From contig NZ_JAAUWV010000019.1 of assembly GCF_014694405.1 (NCBI RefSeq), positions 1 to 64,000 on the forward strand: 64,000 bases of DNA, in the 5' to 3' direction. Under the pieces are notes generated by a model, which did no database searches, had not been told where the DNA came from, and saw only the letters and a program-made list of their open reading frames with translations. This DNA is from Pseudoalteromonas sp. S16_S37 (GTDB taxonomy: Bacteria > Pseudomonadota > Gammaproteobacteria > Enterobacterales > Alteromonadaceae). The position numbers were made by a program, and so were the translations under genes. The first letter of the stretch is position 1. Each line of letters starts with the position of its first letter. Positions 19,959 through 28,832 of the stretch are shown here, one piece after another.

Positions 19959-21065
19959 TTACCATTGGTGGCGGGCCAACTGATATGCCCTTTGAAACTG
20001 CCCTGTTTGTTCAAAACTATACAATGCAGGCTCAATCCAATATCGCTGCCAATCTTGCTCAGGCAAACTGGCAAATATTTTTGTTGCCAATTCAAAATCT
20101 CCCTCAGCATTTGCCATACAGGCTAAACAAAATAACAATTCGCTATGTTCAGGCTTCTTTTTTAACTGCGTTTGGATCGCTTGGGTTAGCTTTATGTCAG
20201 CCCCTTTTGCATAAGCAAGTACCTGAGCTAACTGACTGAATTGACCTTTTTTAAGCAGCTTAATAAGCACATCATGAACATTTTCTAAGCAGCTTTGCCC
20301 TGCCATACTTTGCAAATAAGCAAGCTGAGCATGCGCTTGCACGGCCTTAGGTAACTGAGAAAAGTAGTCACTCGCCTGTTGTTTTGCACTATCAAAAAAG
20401 CGCTTAAAAAAGCTGTGCCATTGCATTGTTGCTAAATCAAGCTGCTTATATTTACTTGATAACGTAGTTACAACGTCTGCCAACTGCTGTTCATGCAATA
20501 ACCCATCTAAATAACTACTCACAGCCGCCGCATTCGGCTTTTTCTGCTGCATCGGCTGCGATAATAACGCTAAGGCTTGCTCTGATTGATTAGCATTGAG
20601 CCACAACTTGGGAACTTGTGCTTGCGATTCATCAGACATGGCTTGTAAATGCTGTAAAGCCTCTGCTTGCTCGCCTGATTGCAGTGCAGCCTTAGCAAGC
20701 ATCGCATGTTGTTGATCTTGCCACTGCATAGGCGCATCGTTTTTTGTAAATGCACTTTTGATCATCTGCACATCATCGTTAAGTACGCCCCAGATAGCGT
20801 CGGTAAGTGCTTGCTCAGACTTAATACGTTTCTTGTTGCTAAAGTGACCTGTGGTTGAGCGGTAACCTTTCCACAGCCACCCAACTACTGCTTTAAGTAT
20901 CAGCAAGAGTATGAGAACCATCAAAAGTAAAGCGCCGAATGAATACACGGTGCCTTCAAGTGTCGTCTTTCCGAATGCTATCAGCACATAGCCTGCATCA
21001 CCTACCAGCAAATGCCCTGAGGCTAAAACTGCAGCAAAAACAAAAATGAGTAGCAGTGATTTCAT
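19959..21065 (-). CDS. hemY: HemY, TPR membrane protein of the haem operon
   Basis: A 368-aa inner-membrane protein with two transmembrane helices (about 3-22 and 38-62) and a TPR-rich domain behind them, like E. coli HemY (398 aa). It is associated with coordinating protoporphyrin/haem synthesis but has no enzymatic motif, and should not be confused with the Bacillus HemY oxidase. Start: ATG 21065 overlaps the TAA of hemX by one base (TAATG) and AGGAG lies upstream; a GTG at 21077 gives a longer form (372 aa) but has poor spacing. Translational coupling to hemDX is likely. Confidence 0.87.
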   Translation of the reverse strand: MKSLLLIFVFAAVLASGHLLVGDAGYVLIAFGKTTLEGTVYSFGALLLMVLILLLILKAVVGWLWKGYRSTTGHFSNKKRIKSEQALTDAIWGVLNDDVQMIKSAFTKNDAPMQWQDQQHAMLAKAALQSGEQAEALQHLQAMSDESQAQVPKLWLNANQSEQALALLSQPMQQKKPNAAAVSSYLDGLLHEQQLADVVTTLSSKYKQLDLATMQWHSFFKRFFDSAKQQASDYFSQLPKAVQAHAQLAYLQSMAGQSCLENVHDVLIKLLKKGQFSQLAQVLAYAKGADIKLTQAIQTQLKKKPEHSELLFCLACMANAEGDFELATKIFASLPEQDWQRYWIEPALYSFEQTGQFQRAYQLARHQW

Positions 21066-22867
21066 TACTTTAACCACTCCTTTGTTGCATCTGGGGTAAG
21101 CAAATCCACATTAGTATGGAACTGTAATGGGATTTGCTGCAACTGCTCGATATTATCTGCGAGCGACTGAACACCCGAGTTGTTCTTGTCGAAATATGTC
21201 TCTAATGTTTTTGATGCCCCATCAAGTGATGTAAAAAAAACACTCGCTTTTTTATCCACTAGGGCTAATTGAGCTTGTGATAAATAGCTACGAAGCTGAG
21301 CTCTAAGCATCTGCTTTTGCTGACTATCAAGCAGCGGCTGAATATCCGTTATCTCTTGAGACTTAATAGTTAAAAATGTTTCTTTAAACTGTTGCCAAGA
21401 ACGAGCTAAGTTTATCCGCCAATCACTCACTTCTTTTGACAGTTCATTGCTTGGTTTCATAAATGCTGCGGGTCGCTTAACGCCCTTCAAAGCCAAGTTA
21501 TCAACTTGCTGCAACATCCCATGAAGTTGCAAATAAAGTGTCTCCACAGCGGGCTTTGGTTGAGCCTGTAATGCAGCAATATCCGTAGCAATAGCGCTCA
21601 ATAGGGCGGTGTTATCGCTTTCGTTTTTTACCACGTCGTACAGTCTCTTTAATACCGCGATTGCACCTTGATAATCTTGCTCGGCATTAGCTTTAAACTC
21701 GGCCATGCGTTGTAAATAAGTGACTTCGCTACTTAGCGCCCCACTGATCTGTTGCTTGGCCTGAGATAACGCTGCATTGAGTTGTGCGTCAACGGTTTGT
21801 GACTGTAATGCTAGGCGCTCTTCAAGCTCGCCATTTTGCTGTTGCAAACTACTTTGCAGCAAAGTTAATTGTGACTTTGCTTGGCTGAGCTGCTCGCTCA
21901 ATTGCGCATTGTCTTTTTGTAATTGCGCCAGCGCCGCATAGGTTTTATCACTGATCTGCTGGCCATGTATGATAAGCCCAGCAGTAGCCACACCACCAGT
22001 AACCGCCACCAACAATGCTAACACCGCAAGTTTGCTGATTTTTTGTTTGAACACGGGTTGCGTTAGGGGCGTCTTATTTGACATTTCAGGTCCAGATTGT
22101 GTTTCTTGCTCACTCATTTGGCTACCTTGCTGCTGTTGGTTAGGCATTATGCTGTTAAATATCGCCAGATCATCTGGCCCATTGGCAATACTGATACACT
22201 GCTGACTCACCTCATAGGTGTTGTGTAAATAGCGCGCGCTACGTTCGCTGATGACAAAAAAGTGTCTACTTTTCAGCCAGTTTAAAAGTTCTTTTTGCCG
22301 AGCATTAAATATCGCATCAATAGTTGCATTGCTCGTTACGACTATACCGTCAATTTGTTCACTGCGCCAGTGGTCTAACCAGCCATCGGACGTGTCATGT
22401 TGAGCCACCCGTTTATAGACCGCACAGACATTTAAAATCGCCCCACGCTGCTTAAAAGTCTTGGCTAGCAAAGGGCGTCCGCCTTGACCTTTAACTAACA
22501 CAACTTGCTTAGATTCAAGTTGCTGTAGCGGCGCTAAAGCCAACAAACCTTCAGAGTCTCGCTGCTTTGGCACAATCGCTTTTCGTGAAAAACAACTTTG
22601 TATGGCGTTTGCCGTTTGCTCGCCCACAGCAAAAAGCTGCGCTGTGGCGGGCAGACTATCAATCTGAACAGCCAATTGCTTTACTGAATCTTGCGAAATA
22701 AATACAATAATATCAGCATCTTGAATTGGCGCTAATTGACTAGAAGACAGCTGACAAGGTTCAATGCGCAGTATCGGTGTATGCAGATTGAAAATACCCT
22801 GCTGGCTTAGTAATTTTGCAAGTTCTAATCCTTTTCCTTCAGGACGAGTAATAGCGATACGCATCAT
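21065..22867 (-). CDS. hemD: Uroporphyrinogen-III synthase fused to HemX
   Basis: One uninterrupted 600-aa frame. Residues 1-240 match HemD, which closes and isomerises hydroxymethylbilane to uroporphyrinogen III (ITRPEG start, the SQDSV and VTSNAT loops). From about 251 the protein is HemX: a transmembrane helix (about 279-302), a long coiled coil (about 310-390) and the HemX C-terminal domain ([14 protein letters not shown]). In E. coli these are separate genes, hemD and hemX. An internal ATG (codon 251, 22117) has AAGG seven nt upstream, so HemX could also be made alone. The start overlaps hemC by ATGA. Confidence 0.88.
   Translation of the reverse strand: MMRIAITRPEGKGLELAKLLSQQGIFNLHTPILRIEPCQLSSSQLAPIQDADIIVFISQDSVKQLAVQIDSLPATAQLFAVGEQTANAIQSCFSRKAIVPKQRDSEGLLALAPLQQLESKQVVLVKGQGGRPLLAKTFKQRGAILNVCAVYKRVAQHDTSDGWLDHWRSEQIDGIVVTSNATIDAIFNARQKELLNWLKSRHFFVISERSARYLHNTYEVSQQCISIANGPDDLAIFNSIMPNQQQQGSQMSEQETQSGPEMSNKTPLTQPVFKQKISKLAVLALLVAVTGGVATAGLIIHGQQISDKTYAALAQLQKDNAQLSEQLSQAKSQLTLLQSSLQQQNGELEERLALQSQTVDAQLNAALSQAKQQISGALSSEVTYLQRMAEFKANAEQDYQGAIAVLKRLYDVVKNESDNTALLSAIATDIAALQAQPKPAVETLYLQLHGMLQQVDNLALKGVKRPAAFMKPSNELSKEVSDWRINLARSWQQFKETFLTIKSQEITDIQPLLDSQQKQMLRAQLRSYLSQAQLALVDKKASVFFTSLDGASKTLETYFDKNNSGVQSLADNIEQLQQIPLQFHTNVDLLTPDATKEWLK
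22115..22128 (-). promoter_or_regulatory. Possible internal ribosome-binding site and start for HemX
   Basis: On the minus strand AAGG (22128-22125), seven bases, then ATG (22117-22115) encoding MSEQETQ, exactly at the boundary between the HemD and HemX parts. This would permit free HemX (350 aa) in addition to the fusion. Inferred; not proof of use. Confidence 0.45.
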
Positions 22868-23802
22868 TTACTGTCTTTATAAACCTCAGCAAGGATTTTA
22901 TCTGCACCCTGTGCCAACAACTGTTCAGCCAACTCAACACCAAGCTGCTCAGCCTGCGTGCTCGGACCTGTCACTTGCGCGCGTAAAATTTGACTACCAT
23001 CAAGCGCCCCTACTAAACCACGCAAAGTGACTTGATCTGCGACCACTTCAGCATAAGCACCGATGGGTACCTGACAGCCCCCTTCTAAACGACGATTCAT
23101 TGCACGCTCTGCTAGCACTCGAATACGCGTTTGTTGATGCTCAAGTGGTGCCAATAATCGCTTGGTAAGCTCGTCATCACTGCGACACTCAATGCCAACT
23201 GCACCTTGTCCGTTCGCTGGTAGTGATTGCTCTGGTGTGATGAAACTTGCAATACGCTCTGGCATCTCTAGTCTGATCAACCCTGCCGCAGCAAGAATAA
23301 TGGCATCGTACTCGCCGTTATCCAGTTTAGCTAGGCGAGTATTCACGTTGCCACGTAAATCACGAATGTCTAAGTCTGGGCGTAGCGCTTTAATTTGGCA
23401 CTGACGACGTAAACTAGAGGTGCCGACTACGGCACCTTGAGGTAACTCATCCAGTGCTTTATAGCTATTTGACACAAATGCATCACGCGGGTCTTCACGC
23501 TCACAAATGGTGTACAGTTCAAGACCTTCTGGAAACTCAACAGGTACATCTTTCATCGAGTGTACGGCGATATCAGCGCGTCCATCCAACATCGCTTGCT
23601 CAAGCTCTTTAACAAACAGTCCTTTACCACCAATTTTTGCTAAAGGCGTGTCTAAAATGATATCCCCTTGTGTAGACATGGGCACAAGCTCAACGTTTAG
23701 CTCGGGGTGGAAATGCTCCAATTGCGCTTTTACAAATTCAGCTTGCCATAATGCCAAGGCGCTTTTTCTGGTGGCGATACGTAAAGTATGTTGTTGTGTC
23801 AT
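22864..23802 (-). CDS. hemC: Porphobilinogen deaminase (hydroxymethylbilane synthase)
   Basis: Polymerises four porphobilinogens into hydroxymethylbilane on a covalently bound dipyrromethane cofactor. The cofactor cysteine is C243 (EGGCQVP), and catalytic Arg/Asp blocks are [19 protein letters not shown] and HSMKDVP. At 312 aa it is the length of E. coli HemC (313). ATGA overlap with hemDX ensures coupled synthesis, and the product goes directly to HemD. It is preceded by only 20 bp from the DUF2914 gene, so it belongs to a six-gene transcript beginning at cyaY. The cyaA gene that adjoins hemC in E. coli is absent here. Confidence 0.96.
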   Translation of the reverse strand: MTQQHTLRIATRKSALALWQAEFVKAQLEHFHPELNVELVPMSTQGDIILDTPLAKIGGKGLFVKELEQAMLDGRADIAVHSMKDVPVEFPEGLELYTICEREDPRDAFVSNSYKALDELPQGAVVGTSSLRRQCQIKALRPDLDIRDLRGNVNTRLAKLDNGEYDAIILAAAGLIRLEMPERIASFITPEQSLPANGQGAVGIECRSDDELTKRLLAPLEHQQTRIRVLAERAMNRRLEGGCQVPIGAYAEVVADQVTLRGLVGALDGSQILRAQVTGPSTQAEQLGVELAEQLLAQGADKILAEVYKDSK

Positions 23803-23822
23803 GATTAACCTTTAGTGGCCTG

Positions 23823-24725
23823 TTACTCGGCCTCTGAAATAATGCGAAAAGATTTTTGTGCTAATAGTTGACCTTGGTCGGTCACCACTTCTACACGCCA
23901 TGGCCCTGTTTGGCTTGGCATAATATTTTTGCTTGAGTAGGTGCGAAAACGAATTGCACTGATAGTTAATGGGATCTCGGCCATCAGTTGGTCTTGATGA
24001 AACCATAAGTGCTGCACAGTCTGCCCTTGCATATTATTTATCTCTGTAAAGAAAAATAACTTATCTGTAAACTGGCTAAGTTCAAGGTTTTCTTTAAGTA
24101 CATCCACAGGCTCTCTGTCTACAATTCCTGTTGTTAACACGGCCCGCGATACCAAGTTACTATCAATTTGGGCACCCAAAGCAACATTGGTGATGGTGGC
24201 ATCCTCTGAAAACGTGTTTTCGCTATGCAGCTCACTTTGCACCCCGTCGATTTGCTCATCAACGTCCTGATGTGTAGGTTGCTCATCAATATTGCTTTGT
24301 TTTGCGCTTGATGAGGTAGTGATATCGTTAATTGCAACCAGTACAGGTTTTTCTGTTAACTGATTTTGCGCTGCGATTTGCTCTGCGTGTTGCTGCTCGA
24401 TGGTATTCTCAAGCGTTGACTCAACTGCCTCAACATCCGGGCTTACTAATGCCTCTTTTTGCGCTTCATCAACAGCGGATACATGTGTTGTGCCGCTCTG
24501 GATAGAGCCGCTCTGGATAGAGCCACTCTGGATAGAGCTATCCTCAACAGCCTGAATTTCATCGGCATTCACCGAATTCATCAGGCCATATATCAAGGCG
24601 CTTGCAAACAATAACACCACGCTACAAGCCATAAATATACGCCGCCAATGCCATTGATAACTTACCGAAGCATTCGCTGTTGGCGCTTTATTTACCGACG
24701 TTTTAATAACGATCCTTTGTGTCAT
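23823..24725 (-). CDS. DUF2914 membrane protein with a repeated Ser-Ile-Gln-Ser-Gly linker
   Basis: A 300-aa protein with an N-terminal transmembrane helix (about 30-52), a long low-complexity acidic/Gln/Ser region (about 55-215) and a C-terminal domain matching DUF2914 (FTEINNMQGQTVQHLWF, then RFRTYSSKNIMPSQTGPWRVEVV). The function is unknown; the domain is probably periplasmic. The linker carries a SIQSG triplet encoded by a 15-bp tandem repeat. Start 24725 is preferred because AGGAG lies about 9 nt in front and the longer frame (24758) would overlap the esterase gene. It sits 20 bp before hemC and is probably co-transcribed with it. Confidence 0.75.
   Translation of the reverse strand: MTQRIVIKTSVNKAPTANASVSYQWHWRRIFMACSVVLLFASALIYGLMNSVNADEIQAVEDSSIQSGSIQSGSIQSGTTHVSAVDEAQKEALVSPDVEAVESTLENTIEQQHAEQIAAQNQLTEKPVLVAINDITTSSSAKQSNIDEQPTHQDVDEQIDGVQSELHSENTFSEDATITNVALGAQIDSNLVSRAVLTTGIVDREPVDVLKENLELSQFTDKLFFFTEINNMQGQTVQHLWFHQDQLMAEIPLTISAIRFRTYSSKNIMPSQTGPWRVEVVTDQGQLLAQKSFRIISEAE
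24493..24539 (-). repeat. 15-bp tandem repeat (about three copies) inside the DUF2914 gene
   Basis: Plus-strand unit CTCTGGATAGAGCCG, with successive copies beginning about 24496, 24511 and 24526; the last differs at one base. It encodes SIQSG three times. In-frame copy change would only lengthen or shorten the linker. Confidence 0.85.
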
Positions 24726-24741
24726 TGATTCAGCTCCTAAT

Positions 24742-25410
24742 TTAAGACAGTGTCGCAATTAACCATGCGCGTATTGCAACGAGTTCTTCATAGCAAACCT
24801 GATGTTCCATCGGGTAGTCTTGCCAGCTTACCTCATAACCTTGCTCTAGCAAGGTGTTATAAGCTAGTTTTCCTGCCGACATGGCAACCACCGGATCATG
24901 GCTACCATGAGCCATAAAGATATTGAGTTCTGGCTGTATGGCTTCATCCGCAAGCTTTTGTGGCGCGCACATATAAGTCGATAAGGCCATCACACCACCA
25001 ATTTTATACGATAAACGTGGTGCTAAATGTAGCGCTATCACGCCGCCTTGAGAAAAACCAGCCAAGATAATACGCTCAGGCGTGATACCTTTGTCTAATT
25101 CAGCTTGGATCAATGCTTCAACCGCTTTGGCAGACTCTCTTACACCACCTTCGTCTGCTCGATTGTCTAAATCCAATGATTTGATGTCATACCAAGCTCG
25201 CATCACCATGCCGCCATTGATGGTAACTGCTTGCTCTGGTGCGTGTGGAAAAATAAATCGCACACCAAGTTTGTCAGGTAACTGTAACTCAGGCGCAATG
25301 GGTAAAAACCCCTCACCCGAGTCACCCAAACCATGGAGCCAAATAATACTTGCTGTGTGCTCGCCTTTTGCGGCGTACTCTACAAACGGCAACATTAGCT
25401 GTGCTGCCAT
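24742..25410 (-). CDS. Alpha/beta-hydrolase carboxylesterase
   Basis: A 222-aa cytoplasmic esterase of the phospholipase/carboxylesterase family (Abhydrolase_2; like Pseudomonas carboxylesterase II). The nucleophile elbow is GFSQGG (Ser in the centre), the oxyanion region [11 protein letters not shown], the acid in HGSHDPVV and the base in YPMEHQV. The physiological substrate is unknown; the family hydrolyses short acyl esters and some members remove acyl groups from proteins. The beginning overlaps cyaY by 16 bp; ATG 25395 (TAATG with the cyaY stop) is an alternative start. Part of the cyaY-hem operon by spacing. Confidence 0.88.
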   Translation of the reverse strand: MAAQLMLPFVEYAAKGEHTASIIWLHGLGDSGEGFLPIAPELQLPDKLGVRFIFPHAPEQAVTINGGMVMRAWYDIKSLDLDNRADEGGVRESAKAVEALIQAELDKGITPERIILAGFSQGGVIALHLAPRLSYKIGGVMALSTYMCAPQKLADEAIQPELNIFMAHGSHDPVVAMSAGKLAYNTLLEQGYEVSWQDYPMEHQVCYEELVAIRAWLIATLS

Positions 25411-25715
25411 TGAATGGGGGTGCCAGCTTGGCGAGTCGCTGCATCACACATAAACTGCCAAAATTCTGCACCCGAGCGATTATCAATCCATTTGTCACCG
25501 TGAAGCTCAAAATGATGACCATTAAACTTGGTTGCTACCCACACTTGATGCAATGGTGCTTGCTTGTTGATCACGATTTTACTTTTATCAGCAAAAATAA
25601 TTTCTAAGATACCTGCTGCAGATTCATAATCTAAGTCAGCATCACAGTCGTCAATTTGTTCTTCTATGGTGAGCATTAAGGCATCAGCCAATTCATGGTA
25701 CTCGGAATCAGTCAT
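25395..25715 (-). CDS. cyaY: Frataxin homologue CyaY
   Basis: A 106-aa iron-binding protein that modulates iron-sulfur cluster assembly (IscS-IscU). It shows the acidic first helix ([15 protein letters not shown]), the central sheet with [15 protein letters not shown] and the characteristic W-I-D segment. Same length as E. coli CyaY (106). GAGGG precedes the ATG. It is the first gene of the minus-strand cyaY-esterase-DUF2914-hemC-hemDX-hemY unit and divergent from lptM, joining iron handling and tetrapyrrole synthesis in one transcript. Confidence 0.94.
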   Translation of the reverse strand: MTDSEYHELADALMLTIEEQIDDCDADLDYESAAGILEIIFADKSKIVINKQAPLHQVWVATKFNGHHFELHGDKWIDNRSGAEFWQFMCDAATRQAGTPIQWQHS

Positions 25716-25787
25716 ACGGTATCCCTCATTTGTACAAAGTTTTAGCTATTCAAGCATGAAAATACTTATCGGCAATAGCTGCTTTTT

Positions 25788-25817
25788 TTGCGAATTCTGT
25801 TACTCTGCGATTATAAA
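25788..25817 (+). promoter_or_regulatory. Promoter of the lptM-lysA-dapF operon
   Basis: TTGCGA (25788-25793), 18-bp spacer, TATAAA (25812-25817), giving a short 5' leader to the ATG at 25839. It lies in the divergent region with cyaY. Assigned by consensus only. Confidence 0.55.
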
Positions 25818-25838
25818 GGCACTGACACCATTAATCTA

Positions 25839-26036
25839 ATGAAAGCGACACTCTCTCAATCTAGCTTATTTTTTCTCGTAATATTCACTACGCTTATATT
25901 AGCTGGCTGTGGACAAAGTGGGCCTCTTTATTTGCCCGAAAAGCAAAACTCAAAACAGACTAACCAAGAGTTAAGCAAATCTCAAACACAACCACAGCAA
26001 AATACCAAAGCGCAAACAAATCAGCAGGAAGGTTAG
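25839..26036 (+). CDS. lptM: LPS-assembly lipoprotein LptM (YifL)
   Basis: A 65-aa outer-membrane lipoprotein. Lipobox LAGC with the lipidated cysteine at 24, then GQSGPLYLP, the short hallmark of YifL/LptM; a Gln/Lys/Asn-rich tail follows. LptM is known to assist oxidative maturation of the LptD-LptE LPS translocon. The frame stays open upstream to 25788, but ATG 25839 gives the proper signal peptide and the family length. Directly abuts lysA (stop-ATG), the usual neighbourhood with dapF. Confidence 0.88.
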   Translation: MKATLSQSSLFFLVIFTTLILAGCGQSGPLYLPEKQNSKQTNQELSKSQTQPQQNTKAQTNQQEG

Positions 26037-27290
26037 ATGGACTTTTTTCAATATCAACAAAACCAGCTATTTGCTGAGCAAGTCAGCGTAGCTGATATTG
26101 CCAAGCAACATGGTACACCTTGTTATATATACTCTCGAAAAACATTAGAACGTCATTACCACGCGTTTACCGATGCCGCGCAAGGACATCCTCACTTGGT
26201 CTGCTATGCTGTTAAGGCCAACTCCAATATTGCTGTACTCAATGTCCTCGCCCGTTTAGGTGCTGGTTTTGATATTGTCTCAAAAGGTGAGCTTGCTCGG
26301 GTAATAGAAGCCGGTGGCGATACCAGTAAAGTGGTATTTTCAGGCGTGGCAAAAACCGCCGATGAAATTGCATTTGCACTGACCCATAACATCAAATGCT
26401 TTAATGTAGAGTCAACCGCTGAGCTCAAACGCATTAGCCAAGTCGCCAGCAGTATGGGTGAAACCGCGCGCGTGTCTATTCGCGTCAACCCAGATATTGA
26501 TGCTAAAACCCACCCTTATATCTCTACTGGATTAAAAGAAAACAAGTTTGGTATCAACATTAAACAAGCCTTTGACGTTTACCAACTCGCCTATGCGTTA
26601 CCAGGCATTGAAGTGGTCGGTGTTGATTTTCATATTGGCTCACAATTAACAGAGGTTGAGCCATTTTTAGCTGCGTTAGATAAGGTAATTGACCTCGTTG
26701 AGCAATTAAAAACCGCCGGAATTGAGCTGCAACATTTGGATATTGGGGGCGGTTTAGGCGTACCCTATGACAGTGAAAAACCACCGCATCCAAGCGCCTA
26801 TGCTGCGCAAGTAAAAGCAAAATTGACGAATTACCCTCACTTAGAACTTGTGTTTGAGCCAGGTCGCGCCATTGCCGCCAATGCTGGCATTTTGGTAACC
26901 AAAGTTGAATATCTAAAGTGCTCTGACGATAAACACTTTGCGATTGTCGATGCCGGTATGAACGATATGCTAAGACCTTCACTATACCAAGCTTGGCAAA
27001 ACATCATTCCTGTGGCCCCTCGAGAAGATGACACACCTGTACACGCGTATGATGTTGTGGGCCCAGTCTGTGAGACTGGCGATTTTCTTGGTAAAAATCG
27101 TCCATTAGCCATTCAAGAAGGTGATCTTCTAGCGCAACGCAGCGCTGGCGCCTATGGCTTTACTATGAGTTCAAATTATAACTCACGACCAAGAGTTGCT
27201 GAGCTGATGGTTGATGGCGATACCTGCTATGTAGTTAGACAAAGAGAGTCGCTTACTTCCCTTTGGCAAGGTGAGCACCTATTACCCTAA
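26037..27290 (+). CDS. lysA: Diaminopimelate decarboxylase
   Basis: PLP-dependent fold-III enzyme, last step of lysine synthesis from meso-diaminopimelate. The PLP lysine is K60 (CYAVKANSN), with HIGSQL, the glycine-rich phosphate loop HLDIGGGLG, EPGRA and the dimer-interface VGPVCETGDF. Length 417 aa, as expected. Ribosome site AGGAAGG lies at the end of lptM. The placement of lysA between lptM and dapF puts the two enzymes of the diaminopimelate branch in one operon, unlike E. coli, where lysA is elsewhere. Confidence 0.96.
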   Translation: MDFFQYQQNQLFAEQVSVADIAKQHGTPCYIYSRKTLERHYHAFTDAAQGHPHLVCYAVKANSNIAVLNVLARLGAGFDIVSKGELARVIEAGGDTSKVVFSGVAKTADEIAFALTHNIKCFNVESTAELKRISQVASSMGETARVSIRVNPDIDAKTHPYISTGLKENKFGINIKQAFDVYQLAYALPGIEVVGVDFHIGSQLTEVEPFLAALDKVIDLVEQLKTAGIELQHLDIGGGLGVPYDSEKPPHPSAYAAQVKAKLTNYPHLELVFEPGRAIAANAGILVTKVEYLKCSDDKHFAIVDAGMNDMLRPSLYQAWQNIIPVAPREDDTPVHAYDVVGPVCETGDFLGKNRPLAIQEGDLLAQRSAGAYGFTMSSNYNSRPRVAELMVDGDTCYVVRQRESLTSLWQGEHLLP

Positions 27291-27356
27291 TTTATTAATG
27301 ACAGCGGTGCCCCTAGCGTGGCAAAGTTAACTCATTAGGAGTTGTATTAGAACATT

Positions 27357-28187
27357 ATGTTTGTAAATTTTTCTAAAATGCATGGCTTAGGCAATGACTT
27401 TATGGTGGTGGATAACGTCACACAAAATGTATTTTTGTCTCGAGATCAAATCAAAAAGCTTGCAGATAGAAACTTTGGTGTAGGCTTTGACCAATTATTA
27501 CTGGTCGAAGCGCCGTACTCGCCCGATCTGGACTTCCATTATCGTATTTTTAATGCTGATGGCACTGAGGTAGAGCAATGTGGTAATGGCGCCCGCTGTT
27601 TCGCGCGATTTGTGCGTATGAAAGGGTTAACTAACCGTCACAAAGTGTGCGTGTCGACCAAATCGGGGAACATCACACTCTATTCTGAAAAAGACGGGCA
27701 AGTTACCGTGAATATGGGGCATCCGCAGTTTGCTCCTAGCAGCGTGCCGTTTAAAGCCAGTAAGCCTGAACTCACCTATATTATGCGTGCGCAAGAGCAC
27801 ACCGTATTCTGCGGTGTTGTCTCTATGGGCAACCCCCACTGCGTAATTGAAGTAGACGATATCGACACCGCGGACGTTGAGACGCTGGGGCCTCTATTGG
27901 AAAACCATGAACGGTTTCCTGAGCGTGCTAATGTGGGGTTCATGCAAATTATTAATGAAGAGCACATCAAGCTCAGAGTTTGGGAACGTGGTGCGCAAGA
28001 GACCTTAGCCTGTGGCAGTGGTGCTTGCGCAGCGGTGGTGATTGGTATTGCTCAGAAAAAGCTAGCAAATACGGTTCGTGTAGACTTACCCGGTGGTAGC
28101 TTACAGATACGCTGGCAAGGTGAAGGCCACAGTGTAAAAATGACAGGCCCCGCGGAACATGTTTTTGATGGACAAATCTCTTTGTAA
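27357..28187 (+). CDS. dapF: Diaminopimelate epimerase
   Basis: PLP-independent racemase making meso-diaminopimelate for lysine and peptidoglycan. The two catalytic cysteines are C75 (EQCGNGARC) and C219 (LACGSGACA). At 276 aa it has the E. coli length (274). Upstream of the ATG is AGGAGTTG about 16 nt away, more distant than usual. Second enzyme in the lptM-lysA-dapF-DUF484-xerC-HAD operon. Confidence 0.97.
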   Translation: MFVNFSKMHGLGNDFMVVDNVTQNVFLSRDQIKKLADRNFGVGFDQLLLVEAPYSPDLDFHYRIFNADGTEVEQCGNGARCFARFVRMKGLTNRHKVCVSTKSGNITLYSEKDGQVTVNMGHPQFAPSSVPFKASKPELTYIMRAQEHTVFCGVVSMGNPHCVIEVDDIDTADVETLGPLLENHERFPERANVGFMQIINEEHIKLRVWERGAQETLACGSGACAAVVIGIAQKKLANTVRVDLPGGSLQIRWQGEGHSVKMTGPAEHVFDGQISL

Positions 28188-28205
28188 ACTGCAAAAGGTG
28201 TATGT

Positions 28206-28829
28206 ATGAGTAAAATAAACGACATTGATGAGCAATCAATTTGTGATTATTTAAGTCATCATCCAGATTTTTTACTCAACCATCCGTATGTTTTGCTCGA
28301 CATGGACCTGCACGGTAAAAGCCTAGGATTGCCAAACTTAGCGCTACAACAGCAACGTCTGTTACGCGAGCAAAACACCCAGCTAAAACAGCAAATAGCA
28401 ACCATGGCGCGCAGTGCCGTTGAAAACGAGCAGATTTTTAGATTACTCAGCGAGTGCCAGCGACAGTTATGGCGCTGCAACAGTTTAGAAGAACTAACAC
28501 AAAAACTTGCCGAGTTCTTATGCCAGCAACCTAATATCGTCAGCTGCAAATTGCTCCCCTACAATAATGAGCTTGCCGATTTAACAAAAGCACGCTTGCA
28601 AAATGGTATATATCTTGGTCGGCTCTCACAACAAGAACAGCAACTCATTTGGCCCCAAGAAGAGTCCATTAAATCCGTTGCATTATACCTGCTTGGCAGT
28701 AGCACCGCGCCAGATGCAATTTTAGCCTTTGCCAGCAACCATGCCGAACACTTCGCTCCCACGAATGACACCTTATTTATGCAAGAGTTCGTCACAACGT
28801 TACAGGTGCGTTTAAGCGCTTTGGCCTAA
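28206..28829 (+). CDS. yigA: DUF484 protein (YigA family)
   Basis: A 207-aa protein of the DUF484 family: an N-terminal start DEQSICDYLSHHPDFLLNHPY typical of the family, then a coiled coil (about 45-85) and a GAF-like C-terminal part. Function unknown. As in E. coli it sits between dapF and xerC (18 bp after dapF; 3 bp before xerC), so co-translation is probable. Confidence 0.85.
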   Translation: MSKINDIDEQSICDYLSHHPDFLLNHPYVLLDMDLHGKSLGLPNLALQQQRLLREQNTQLKQQIATMARSAVENEQIFRLLSECQRQLWRCNSLEELTQKLAEFLCQQPNIVSCKLLPYNNELADLTKARLQNGIYLGRLSQQEQQLIWPQEESIKSVALYLLGSSTAPDAILAFASNHAEHFAPTNDTLFMQEFVTTLQVRLSALA

Positions 28830-28832
28830 AAT

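Noticed and set aside
21065-22867. HemD-HemX continuity as a sequencing error
   Set aside because: Both parts keep conserved residues in one frame with no sign of a frameshift around the junction, so a true fusion is more likely, though a lost stop by error cannot be excluded.
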